A stretch of 64,000 nt of DNA, taken from the NCBI GenBank assembly GCA_003214815.1, contig QCLE01000001.1, positions 1 through 64,000 of the forward strand, given 5' to 3'. This document shows positions 45,648 through 56,640 of the stretch, piece by piece. This stretch comes from Prochlorococcus sp. AG-412-J13. GTDB taxonomy: Bacteria > Cyanobacteriota > Cyanobacteriia > PCC-6307 > Cyanobiaceae. A model generated the notes under the pieces. The model did no database searches. It was not told where the DNA came from and saw nothing but the letters and a program-made list of their open reading frames with translations. Both the position numbers and the translations under genes were made by a program. The stretch's first letter is position 1. Every line of letters begins with the position of its first letter.

Positions 45648-45890
45648 TTAACCAAAAATCTGAGAGGCTGCCCATCCATAGAATCTGCTGACAGATGCGA
45701 TGGCTGCTGCAGAAAAGGATACCATAATTATAACCGCTACAGATTCGCTAAAAAGTTGTTGTTTGTTTGGCCACACGACAAGCTTAAGCTCATCGTAGGT
45801 AGATCTAAAAAAATTATTCTTTTTTTTAGGCTCTTTAATTTCAGGAGAATCCTTTTTTAGAGGTTCTTTATTAGTAGTAGGACTGGTCAC
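45648..45890 (-). CDS. secE: Preprotein translocase subunit SecE
   Basis: Single TM C-terminus, YDELKLVVWPNKQQLFSESV motif; upstream of nusG. Confidence 0.92.
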   Translation of the reverse strand: MTSPTTNKEPLKKDSPEIKEPKKKNNFFRSTYDELKLVVWPNKQQLFSESVAVIIMVSFSAAAIASVSRFYGWAASQIFG

Positions 45891-45950
45891 AAAATTTTTT
45901 TGAAATTAAGCTTTACGCTTTAATGTTATTTTAGCTTATTGATTTACTCC

Positions 45951-48707
45951 TCAGCTAGGTTTGAAAACGATCTCATCTTTTTTAGCTGGATTAAGTTTAA
46001 TTGTGATATTTTTTTTGTTTTTAAAGTTATCCTCTAAAAGTTTTGCAGCTAAAGGATTTTCTATTTGTCTTCTAAGTTCCCTGCTAAGTGGCCTAGCACC
46101 ATATTCAGGTTCGAAAGAATCATTTGCAATTTTATTGATAACTTTTTTGTCTATAGTAATATTTATTTTCTGTTCAAGTAGCAGGTTTTTTAAATCTTCT
46201 GTTTGTAAAATTATTATTTTTTGAAGTTCATCAATAGATAATGGATCAAACTTTACTACTTCGTCAATTCTATTTAAAAATTCCGGTCTAAAAATTGAAG
46301 ACAATGTTTTACTAATGGAATCATCTAGAGTTTGTTGATCTTTTTCTAACTTTTCCTCACTTTTAGAAATCTTTTGTGAATACTGCAGTATAGATTTACC
46401 AGCTAGGTTACTTGTCATAATGATTACAGTGTTTTTGAAATCAACCGTCCTTCCTTGAGAGTCCGTTAATCTTCCTTCATCTAAGACTTGTAAAAGGATA
46501 TTAAATACTTCTGTATGTGCTTTTTCTATCTCATCAAGAAGTATTACTGAATAGGGTTTACGTCTTACAGCTTCAGTTAATTGACCTCCCTCTTCATAAC
46601 CAACATAACCTGGAGGAGCTCCCAATAGTCTTGCGACGGCATTTTTCTCCATATATTCACTCATGTCTAATCTTAAAAGTGCGTCTTCTTCATCAAATAA
46701 AGCATTTGCAAGAGATTTTGCTAATTCTGTTTTACCAACACCTGTAGGGCCCATAAATAAAAAAGATCCAATAGGTCTTTTAGGACTTTTCATGCCAACG
46801 CGAGCTCTTCTAATAGCAGCAGAAACAGCTTCTATAGCATTTTCTTGTCCAATAACTTTTTCACTTAGTTCTATTTCTAGATTGACTAATTTCTTCCGTT
46901 CATTTGAAACTACTTTAGAAATCGGAATACCTGTGATTTTTGATATAACATCAGCAATATCATCAGGTTCAACTTGATATTTAAAAGGGAAACTTCTATT
47001 TTTCTTTATTTTATTAAAGTTCTCTTCAACTTTTTGTATTTCATTATCTATTTCACTTAACTCGTCTTCAAGCTTTTCTAAAAAATTCAGATCATTTTCA
47101 GTTTCGCAATTTGATTTATCTTTAATTTGTTTGATTAGCTTATCTTCTTCTTTCATCAAAATAGAAAATTGCTCCATTTCTTCTCGCAAATTATTCCAAT
47201 TGTCCAAAAGAACGTTCAATTTTGCCTCTGATTGTTGCTTTATATTCAATAGTTTTTCTTGAGCTTCCATATTGTTACCTCGTAAATTATTCAGTTTTTC
47301 ATCAATACTATGAATCTTTTTTTCTAGTTGGAAAATTATTTGAGGCTTTTTATGAGACTCAATTTTTAACTCTGCAGCTGCTTCATCAATTAAATCTATT
47401 GCTTTATCAGGAAGACATTTATCGCTGATGTATCTGTCAGCCAATTTTGCAGAATAATTTAAAGCGTCTTCAGAAATTCTTATGCCATGATGTGATTCAT
47501 ATTTCTTTTTGATGCCTTGCAGTATTTTTGCGCTCAATTCTACTGAAGGTTCATTAACAGCTATCTTTTGAAAGCAATTATTCAATGCCTGATCTTTTTC
47601 AATAGTTTCACGAAATTTCTCAGGAGTTGTTGTCCCGATACATCTAAGTTCTCCTTCAGCTAGTAATGGTTTTAAGATATTACTAATGCCGGTAGGAGAT
47701 CTGTCAGAACTTAATATTGAGTGGATTTCATCAATAAATAAAATCATTCCTTGGCTTGGATCGTTTAGTTCTTGCAGTATTAAACTTAGTCTTTCCTCTA
47801 GTTGGCCTCTAAATTTTGTTCCAGAAACTAAAGCACCTAAGTCAAGTGAAATAATTTTAAAGTTTTTTAAAGAATCAGGAACTTTTTTGTCTACAATTAA
47901 TTGTGCTAGTAATTTTGCAATTGAGGTTTTACCAACTCCAGGATTGCCGATAAGTATGGGATTATTTTTGTTTCTTCTGCATAGTACCCTCATTAAATTG
48001 TTGATCTCATTTTCTCTTCCTATAACAGGATCTAGTAAGCCTTTTTTAGCTGATTCTGTTAAATCTTTTCCATAAATTGAAAGAGCATTTTCATCTTTTT
48101 CAACTTGTTTTTTGGTTGCAATTTGAAGTTCACTTTTGGGTAATGGAACAATAGCTTTTTCAAATTTTTCTTCTTTAACTAAAGTCTCTTTGTTTGAGTC
48201 AAAATTAGAATGATTATTTATCTCAATTACGTTCTTATTATCATAAGAATCTTTTGATTGATTAATATTTGGGAAAAACTTTAATTCTTCCTCTAATTTT
48301 TCCATTGAAAGATTGCCTTCTTCAAAAACATAATTACCAATTCTTAAATCTCTTCCAAGAGCAATTAGTAAATGCGGAATTTCTATTAATCTCGATCCCC
48401 ATTGAATTTTAATCTGATTTGCATTATCTAATAAAATTTCTAAATCTTCTCCGATAGTAAAAATATCTGACTCATTTGTCGGTGTCTCTTCTAAATAATC
48501 TTCTGTTATGTCTAAAACTGTATCTTGGTCGATTGATAATTTTTCAATGAAAGCAAAGAATTCACTTGATGAGAACAATGTATGAATTATGTGTTCAATA
48601 TTTAATTCACTATGATCCCATTTTTTTGCGGTTTCTTCCCCTAATAGAAGGAGATTCCAACTTATATCGCTAAAAAGTTCAGGACTGGATGTAAGAGTTT
48701 CTCTCAT
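45951..48707 (-). CDS. clpB2: ClpB-type AAA+ disaggregase (divergent N-domain, ClpB2-like)
   Basis: Walker A GNPGVGKTS and GPTGVGKTE, coiled-coil middle domain, GARPLSRELRRQIENPLA. Confidence 0.93.
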   Translation of the reverse strand: MRETLTSSPELFSDISWNLLLLGEETAKKWDHSELNIEHIIHTLFSSSEFFAFIEKLSIDQDTVLDITEDYLEETPTNESDIFTIGEDLEILLDNANQIKIQWGSRLIEIPHLLIALGRDLRIGNYVFEEGNLSMEKLEEELKFFPNINQSKDSYDNKNVIEINNHSNFDSNKETLVKEEKFEKAIVPLPKSELQIATKKQVEKDENALSIYGKDLTESAKKGLLDPVIGRENEINNLMRVLCRRNKNNPILIGNPGVGKTSIAKLLAQLIVDKKVPDSLKNFKIISLDLGALVSGTKFRGQLEERLSLILQELNDPSQGMILFIDEIHSILSSDRSPTGISNILKPLLAEGELRCIGTTTPEKFRETIEKDQALNNCFQKIAVNEPSVELSAKILQGIKKKYESHHGIRISEDALNYSAKLADRYISDKCLPDKAIDLIDEAAAELKIESHKKPQIIFQLEKKIHSIDEKLNNLRGNNMEAQEKLLNIKQQSEAKLNVLLDNWNNLREEMEQFSILMKEEDKLIKQIKDKSNCETENDLNFLEKLEDELSEIDNEIQKVEENFNKIKKNRSFPFKYQVEPDDIADVISKITGIPISKVVSNERKKLVNLEIELSEKVIGQENAIEAVSAAIRRARVGMKSPKRPIGSFLFMGPTGVGKTELAKSLANALFDEEDALLRLDMSEYMEKNAVARLLGAPPGYVGYEEGGQLTEAVRRKPYSVILLDEIEKAHTEVFNILLQVLDEGRLTDSQGRTVDFKNTVIIMTSNLAGKSILQYSQKISKSEEKLEKDQQTLDDSISKTLSSIFRPEFLNRIDEVVKFDPLSIDELQKIIILQTEDLKNLLLEQKINITIDKKVINKIANDSFEPEYGARPLSRELRRQIENPLAAKLLEDNFKNKKNITIKLNPAKKDEIVFKPS

Positions 48708-48968
48708 AAAACTATAAAAACTATAGTTGATTATTAATTAATATTCTAAATAGGATCTGCATTAATAATCATCCAATAATTTTCAAATTGTAAAATGAAA
48801 TTTAAAATTATCTTTATGAATGGGGTTCTGTGGACTTTGGAATTTAAAAAATTCTTAATTTTAATATAAGTTGTTTTGAAATTTAAAAATTATATTTGGT
48901 TAACATATATATTTCAGATATTAGCCAAATAGTTCAGCTATTAATAGGATTTAAATAGTAATAATTAA

Positions 48969-50264
<1,296 letters not shown>

Positions 50265-50267
50265 TTT

Positions 50268-51935
50268 TTAGCGCTTAAGTTTTTCTAAACGGGAGCCTTT
50301 CCTCATACTTAATTGGCATTTTATCCAATCAATACTTATTGGTAGTGCAAAAAAAAGTGGTAACAATGCAAAATTATTTTGTTTATTGTTTACAAGTAAA
50401 GCAGATGCAATTGATAAGCTACCTATAAGAATTGAATGTCCTAAAGTTTTTTGAGCAGTAAACATTTTTTTGAATTGTCTATCAGACTCTCCCATTCTTA
50501 TTTGCAATTGTAAATCGCCCTGCTCTAATCTTTCTAAACTTTCATCTATTCTTTTGGGAATTCCAACAGCTTTGGATCCTAGCTCACCTACTTGCCTGCC
50601 AAATTGGTTAATTAAATCGTTAGGAGTTTGATTATTTGAAGTCATAAGTTCTATTAAATAAGGCTTAGTAACTGATACAAGGTTAAACCCTGGATCAAGC
50701 ATTCTACCAACTCCTTCAAAAGTTGATAAAGCTCTCATCACAAAGATTAGATCCACAGGGAGTTGAAATGGTGTTTCATAAACAAGTTCGTATAAATCTC
50801 CAGATAATTTTTCAATAATATTTGAACTAAATGGAGGAGTTAAGGCTTCTTTAAGCATTAATCTGACTAATCTTCTGACTGGCCCGATATCAATATCTTT
50901 TGAAATTAGACCAGCTTGTTGTAATTGACTCACAAGTGATGAGGCGTCTCTTAAAGCAGCAGACTTAACCATTGCCCCTAATCTAGTTTGAAGGTTATTT
51001 GAGATATTTCCCATCATTCCAAAATCATAAAAAATCAATTTACCTGTATTTGAAACTGCTAGGTTCCCTGGATGAGGGTCTGCATGAAAAAAACCATAAT
51101 TTACTAATTGTTTTAAATAGCTGATGGCACCTATTTCTGCAATTTTTTTTAAATCAATTTCTTGGGATTGTAATTTATCTAAATCGCTTATTTTTGTTCC
51201 TTCTAGATAACTTAGACAGAGCAGTTTTTCACTACTCATATCCCAAATTACTTCAGGAACTTCAACATTTTCATCATCAAGAAATTGCTGTCTAAATCTT
51301 GCTGCATATTGTGCTTCACAATTAAAATCAAGCTCCTTCATTAAGACCTTCCTGCACTCTTTAGCAATCTCAACCCAGTTTCTTCCTCGACGCCAATTCT
51401 TATTTTTCTGCAACAAACCTGCTATTTGCTGCATTATACCCAAATCGATAATAAACAATTCTTTTAGATTGGGTCTTTGAACTTTGAATACAACGTTCTT
51501 ACCGTTTTTTAAAGTTGCCCTATGAACCTGAGCTAGTGATGCTGATCCAACCGGAACGCATAGTATTTGATCTATTTTATTAAACTTTGGACCTAATTCT
51601 TTTCTGATAGTTTCTTCAACTTGCTCAAATGAAAAATTAGGAACTTGATCCTGTAATTTAGATAATTCCTGTATCCAGGTATTAGGAATTAAGTCAGGTC
51701 TAGCTGATAATAATTGTCCTATTTTAATAAATGCTGAACCAAGCTTAATTAATTGATTAGTAAACCACTTAGCTCGTTTAATTTGGATCCTACTTTTTTT
51801 ACTGTTTTTAGTTTGGAAAATTTTAAATCTAATGTTATCTACCCATAAATTTATTAGAAGCGAAATTAGGGTTAGCCAAATAATAAAGCCCCTCTTCAAT
51901 TTTTTTAAACGATAATGAATATTGTGATAACTCAT
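50268..51935 (-). CDS. ABC1/UbiB-family atypical kinase
   Basis: KxGQ (FIKIGQLLSARPDLIP), FHADPHPGN, YDFGMMG motifs. Confidence 0.95.
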   Translation of the reverse strand: MSYHNIHYRLKKLKRGFIIWLTLISLLINLWVDNIRFKIFQTKNSKKSRIQIKRAKWFTNQLIKLGSAFIKIGQLLSARPDLIPNTWIQELSKLQDQVPNFSFEQVEETIRKELGPKFNKIDQILCVPVGSASLAQVHRATLKNGKNVVFKVQRPNLKELFIIDLGIMQQIAGLLQKNKNWRRGRNWVEIAKECRKVLMKELDFNCEAQYAARFRQQFLDDENVEVPEVIWDMSSEKLLCLSYLEGTKISDLDKLQSQEIDLKKIAEIGAISYLKQLVNYGFFHADPHPGNLAVSNTGKLIFYDFGMMGNISNNLQTRLGAMVKSAALRDASSLVSQLQQAGLISKDIDIGPVRRLVRLMLKEALTPPFSSNIIEKLSGDLYELVYETPFQLPVDLIFVMRALSTFEGVGRMLDPGFNLVSVTKPYLIELMTSNNQTPNDLINQFGRQVGELGSKAVGIPKRIDESLERLEQGDLQLQIRMGESDRQFKKMFTAQKTLGHSILIGSLSIASALLVNNKQNNFALLPLFFALPISIDWIKCQLSMRKGSRLEKLKR

Positions 51936-52249
51936 TTAATTTGATTATTTATTGTTTTATTCAATAGATCAATTTGCTTATTGATGCTTTTAATTTCATT
52001 TAAAGCTTTTTTTATTTTGGAATTCGCAAAATTATCTGTGGGTTCATTTTCTTGAATATTCTCTGCTTTTTCCATCTTTGAGGCTTCCTCTATTATGGAT
52101 TCTTTCAAATTATCAAATTCTTTTTTGAGGATTGCTGGGGTATCTTGAGCAATATTTGTTGCTTCTTCAATTTTTTCAACCAATATCTCGCTTAATTTTT
52201 CGGTTACTTTCTTAATAGCAGCTTTTATAATGTAATCAGAGTTGGTCAT
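51932..52249 (-). CDS. Small charged coiled-coil protein, hypothetical
   Basis: Overlaps the UbiB-family gene by 4 bp; heptad-like repeats. Confidence 0.7.
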   Translation of the reverse strand: MTNSDYIIKAAIKKVTEKLSEILVEKIEEATNIAQDTPAILKKEFDNLKESIIEEASKMEKAENIQENEPTDNFANSKIKKALNEIKSINKQIDLLNKTINNQIK

Positions 52250-52495
52250 GAAAAATATAATGTTCTATGGCAATTAATCTACTAGACATAATCTAATAAT
52301 AGATCAACACAGAACATTTCACGAAACTGATCATTTTGATAATTAATTTTTTTCCCTATGTAAGTTTGTTTCTATATTATGCTTTTTTCTTTTTTTTCTT
52401 TTAACTTGTATCTATATAAAGGTTAGGTATTAACATTAAAGATATCTTCTAACCAAAAACTCATCTAATTAACTAATAAAAGGAGTTTTATTACA

Positions 52496-53452
52496 TTGGA
52501 AATCATCGAGTCAGATGTAGTTATTATCGGAGGAGGTCCGGCCGGGTGCACTTGCGCACTTTATACATCTCGTTCAAACTTAAAAACAGTAATTTTAGAT
52601 AAAAATCCATCTGTCGGGGCCTTAGCAATAACTCATCAGATAGCTAATTATCCAGGGGTACCAGTTGATATAAGTGGGGAGAAATTACTTACTCTAATGA
52701 GAGAACAGGCTGTTCAATACGGTACAGATTATAGAAGAGCGCAAGTGTTTGGAATAGACGTTAGTGGAGAATGGAAAATGGTTTATACACCCGAGGGCAC
52801 CTTCAAGGCTAAAGCCCTTGTTCTTGCAAGTGGAGCTATGGGTAGGCCTGCATCATTCAAGGGAGAAGCGGATTTTCTTGGCAAAGGAGTAAGTTATTGT
52901 GCTACATGTGATGGAGCTTTTTATAAAAATAGAGAAGTTGCCGTAGTTGGAGTGAATAAGGAGGCAATTGAAGAGGCAACTGTTCTTACTAAATTTGCTT
53001 CTACTGTACATTGGATTACATCAAGTGATCCTAAATCAGATAATGAAGAAGCTATGGAATTGATGGATAATTCAAATATAAAACATTGGAGTAGAACAAG
53101 ATTATTGGAAATATTGGGAGATGATATGGGTGTGAATGGAGTTGTTGTAAAAAATAAGCAAGAAGAAAAAACTATTAATTTAAATTTAGATGGAGTCTTT
53201 GTCTATATGAGTGGTTCAAAGCCAATTACTGATTTTTTAGGGGATCAAATTGCTTTAAAAGATGACGGAGGGGTTATTGTGGATGACTTTATGTCTACAA
53301 ACTCTGATGGAGTTTGGGCTATTGGAGATATAAGAAATACACCATTTAAGCAAGCCGTTGTTGCAGCTTCTGATGGATGTATTGCAGCAATGTCAATTGA
53401 TAGATATTTGAATAGTAGAAAAAATATAAGAGTAGATTGGATTCATTCTTAA
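52496..53452 (+). CDS. Thioredoxin reductase-like flavoprotein disulfide oxidoreductase (DDOR-like)
   Basis: FAD site IIGGGPAGC, CATCDGAF redox motif, C-terminal GVWAIGDIRN; NADPH motifs not conserved; TTG start with AAAGGAG upstream. Confidence 0.9.
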   Translation: MEIIESDVVIIGGGPAGCTCALYTSRSNLKTVILDKNPSVGALAITHQIANYPGVPVDISGEKLLTLMREQAVQYGTDYRRAQVFGIDVSGEWKMVYTPEGTFKAKALVLASGAMGRPASFKGEADFLGKGVSYCATCDGAFYKNREVAVVGVNKEAIEEATVLTKFASTVHWITSSDPKSDNEEAMELMDNSNIKHWSRTRLLEILGDDMGVNGVVVKNKQEEKTINLNLDGVFVYMSGSKPITDFLGDQIALKDDGGVIVDDFMSTNSDGVWAIGDIRNTPFKQAVVAASDGCIAAMSIDRYLNSRKNIRVDWIHS

Positions 53453-53477
53453 AAAAAATAAATTTTATTTCTTTGAT

Positions 53478-53759
53478 TTAGAGGGGTGTTGCTTCAGAAA
53501 TATAAGCGACACCTCCGTAATAGCTTAAATCATCCCTAATATTATCTCTCATTTTATCTATTAACTCTTGTTCACAAAAAACAATTACATGAGCATTTGC
53601 TCCTAATCCTGTAAATTCCATATCCTCGGTAACTACTCTTTCAGGACCTCTCCCCGTAGCATGTTTCATAATTGTATATCCTGGAACATTCGCTTTTTCT
53701 AAGGTTTTAATGATTGCATCTAGTTCTCTTTCACTAAATATTAAGTCTAATCTTTTCAT
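53478..53759 (-). CDS. sbtB: PII-like protein SbtB
   Basis: PII-like ferredoxin fold pattern (ANVPGYTIMKHATGRGPE, YYGGVAYIS); directly downstream of sbtA. Confidence 0.85.
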   Translation of the reverse strand: MKRLDLIFSERELDAIIKTLEKANVPGYTIMKHATGRGPERVVTEDMEFTGLGANAHVIVFCEQELIDKMRDNIRDDLSYYGGVAYISEATPL

Positions 53760-53761
53760 TT

Positions 53762-54760
53762 TTATAAAGTAGAAAGTGGGATAATGGTATTTACTAAACT
53801 CATATATATTGGAATACCAATAACGATATTGAATGGAAAAGTTAGACCTAGTGTTGTTGAAATGTAATAACTAGATTTAGCTTCTGGGACTGTCATCCGC
53901 ATAGCGGCAGGAACTGCAAGATATGAGGCGCTAGCACATAAAACCACAAATAAAAGTGCATTGCCAGGTCCTAAAGATAAAAATCTTGCAACGAATACAC
54001 CTATAAATGCATTAAATAAAGGCATGAAAATTGCAAAACCAATTAAAAATGAACCTGCACTTTTCAATCTCGGCAATCTTTGAGCAGCCACTATGCCCAT
54101 GTCTAATAAGAAGAAGCACTCTGCTCCATAGAATAATTGCCCAGTAAATGGTTCCATTTTTGAAATACCTGAAGGATTGCTTGAAGCAGTGAGAAATCCA
54201 ACAATTAAGCTTGAAAGCAATAAATATACTGATCCATTCAAAAGTGATTCATGTAATATTGCGCTTAGGTGCATTTTTCTTGATTTAGGTCTATTTCTGG
54301 GAGCTGCAAATTTTACAAGTAATAATCCAACTATTATTGCAGGAGACTCCATTAGAGCTAAGGCGCCAACCATAAATCCATCAAAAGCTATTTTTTGACT
54401 TTCTAAAAAACTTTCTGCAGAAATAAATGTAACAGCACTGATTGAACCGTAAGCTGCTGCTATCGCTGCTGAATTAAATACATCAAACTTAAATCTTAAA
54501 ATTACAAATCCAATTAGAGGGATTACTAGTGACATTAATATTGCAGCACTTAAAGTCGGCAATACTTGATCATTAAACCCACTTTTTTGTATCTCTATAC
54601 CTCCTTTAAACCCAATAGCTAAAAGCAGATATAAGGAAAAGAGTTTAGGTAATGGAGCTGGTATTTCTAAATCAGATTTAAAGAGCACTGATATTGCTCC
54701 AATTAGAAAGAAAAGAACCGGCGGGGCTAATACATTTTGCAGAATTGGATTTATTTCCAT
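53762..54760 (-). CDS. sbtA: Sodium-dependent bicarbonate transporter SbtA family
   Basis: SbtA-family membrane protein (LLLAIGFKGGIEIQKSGF...); paired with sbtB. Confidence 0.9.
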   Translation of the reverse strand: MEINPILQNVLAPPVLFFLIGAISVLFKSDLEIPAPLPKLFSLYLLLAIGFKGGIEIQKSGFNDQVLPTLSAAILMSLVIPLIGFVILRFKFDVFNSAAIAAAYGSISAVTFISAESFLESQKIAFDGFMVGALALMESPAIIVGLLLVKFAAPRNRPKSRKMHLSAILHESLLNGSVYLLLSSLIVGFLTASSNPSGISKMEPFTGQLFYGAECFFLLDMGIVAAQRLPRLKSAGSFLIGFAIFMPLFNAFIGVFVARFLSLGPGNALLFVVLCASASYLAVPAAMRMTVPEAKSSYYISTTLGLTFPFNIVIGIPIYMSLVNTIIPLSTL

Positions 54761-54766
54761 AAATTA

Positions 54767-56419
54767 TTAGGCTAGTTCATTTAGAGCAATTTCTAAGGCT
54801 TCTTTTCTTGTTTTAATGATGCCTTCAACTCCAAACTTAGCTAATCTATCCTTTACTTTTTCATTGGCTCCAGCAACAAATGCTTTTCTTGAATTATTTT
54901 TCGCTTCTTGCATCATATCCTCTATTGCGAGAGTCGCTGTTACTCCAAGTCTTGGTACATCAGTGATATCTAATATCAAAATCTTGTAGTTTCTTACAAG
55001 CATCATTCTCTCAGATATACCTTTAGCTGCTCCAAAACTAAGTGGTCCTTTTAGTCTAAATAGCATTACTTCTCCTGAACATCTATCTAGAAGTGCTTTT
55101 TCATCCGCAGGTAATGCATTTTTAGCTTGATCATCTTTTGATAAAGGATTATCCTCATCCATACCTTCTAGTTGAGTTTCGGTTATTGAATCAATAGTGA
55201 GCATATTTGCTATGAATACACCGACTAAAACTGCCCAAATTAAATCCCAAAAAACAGTCATTACAAGTACGCCGTACATTACTACTGAAGTTTTTAAAGA
55301 TAATTTGTGAGCCCTCCTCAAGAATCCCCAATCAATAATATCTAGACCTACTTTTATAAGGATTCCTGCTAGCAACGCAGTTGGTATTTGCTCAGCTAAA
55401 GGTCCCGCACCAATTAAAACTATCAACAATACAACAGAGTGAACCATACCAGAGATGGGAGTTGAGCCTCCAGATTTAACATTTATGACTGTTCTCATTG
55501 TTGCTCCTGCTCCAGGTAAACCTGAAAAAAGACCTGCAACAGCATTGCCTATCCCTTGACCAATCAGTTCTCTATCTGAATTATGTTTTGTTTGTGAGAT
55601 ATTGTCTGCTACTAGAGATGTCAGTAAAGAGTCAATAGCTCCAAGTACCGCGAGGACTAATCCTGCCTTGAAAATAATTGGAAAATATTGATTAAAACTT
55701 GGGAAATTTAAAGATGGAACTCCCCTTGGAATTTCTCCAATTCTATCAATAGCTCCATCTCCAAAAATTAAAATTGATATTGGAGTTACTATCAATAAGG
55801 CCAATAGAGGAGAAGGAACCCATTGACTTATTTTTCTAGGAGTTAGAAATACTATACCTAGCGTCATTATTGCTACCCCAATAGCAGCACCATTGGGCTG
55901 GAAATTTGAAAATACAGTAGATAAAGATTCGACTACTCCACCTCGAGTGCTAATTCCTAGTAATGGACCAATTTGAAGTGCAATGATTATTACTCCAATG
56001 CCAGACATGAATCCTGAAACAACAGAATATGGAACTAACGTAATGTATTTTCCAAGTTTTAGAATCCCGAATAATATTTGCAGTAAGCCACCAATTACTA
56101 CAGCTGCCATCACTAAAGGTAAAATTTGTCCTGCAGATAGATCTCGAGGAACTCCTACAGCTGCTAAGCCTGCTACTACACCAGCAACAGTTACACTCAT
56201 AGGACCAGTAGGTCCACTTACTTGAGCAGGTGTCCCGCCGAATAATGCCGCTAAAAAACCAACTACTACTGCACCATATAGTCCATAAATTGCTCCGCCA
56301 GGTCCTAACGCAGCATTACCAAAAGCAAGAGCGAGAGGTAGAGCTACCACTGCAGCTGTTATTCCTCCAAGAATATCACCTCTTACATTTTTTAGGTGAA
56401 ATCCATTAATTATTTGCAA
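54767..56419 (-). CDS. bicA: SulP-family bicarbonate transporter (BicA-like) with STAS domain
   Basis: SulP motifs (DILGGITAAVVALPLALAFG), C-terminal STAS; clustered with sbtAB. Confidence 0.88.
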   Translation of the reverse strand: MQIINGFHLKNVRGDILGGITAAVVALPLALAFGNAALGPGGAIYGLYGAVVVGFLAALFGGTPAQVSGPTGPMSVTVAGVVAGLAAVGVPRDLSAGQILPLVMAAVVIGGLLQILFGILKLGKYITLVPYSVVSGFMSGIGVIIIALQIGPLLGISTRGGVVESLSTVFSNFQPNGAAIGVAIMTLGIVFLTPRKISQWVPSPLLALLIVTPISILIFGDGAIDRIGEIPRGVPSLNFPSFNQYFPIIFKAGLVLAVLGAIDSLLTSLVADNISQTKHNSDRELIGQGIGNAVAGLFSGLPGAGATMRTVINVKSGGSTPISGMVHSVVLLIVLIGAGPLAEQIPTALLAGILIKVGLDIIDWGFLRRAHKLSLKTSVVMYGVLVMTVFWDLIWAVLVGVFIANMLTIDSITETQLEGMDEDNPLSKDDQAKNALPADEKALLDRCSGEVMLFRLKGPLSFGAAKGISERMMLVRNYKILILDITDVPRLGVTATLAIEDMMQEAKNNSRKAFVAGANEKVKDRLAKFGVEGIIKTRKEALEIALNELA

Positions 56420-56640
56420 AATACTCTCCTTAAAATAAATACTTAACTAAAAGATATTATCTCTTTATGACGTAAATTTGTGAAAAATGAAGTTTGTGCA
56501 AAATATTTTTGTAACTTTTCCCCTCCTCTTTGAGATAATTAAGTTAATTTTCCTGAACAAAAGGAGTCTCTGATTGATTTATGTACGAGGCAAGCGATTA
56601 ATCTATTAGATATATATTTTTCAATTTAAATAATTTTCAA

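Noticed and set aside
45633-45860. Plus-strand ORF over secE
   Set aside because: secE on the minus strand has conserved sequence and nusG context
46517-48075. Plus-strand ORFs inside clpB2 (46517, 46663, 47222, 47686)
   Set aside because: Fully antisense to a well-conserved AAA+ protein; shadow ORFs
52250-52495. Intergenic region before the DDOR-like gene as a possible small RNA or riboswitch
   Set aside because: AT/T-rich with no convincing conserved structure visible; likely a promoter plus AAAGGAG ribosome-binding site
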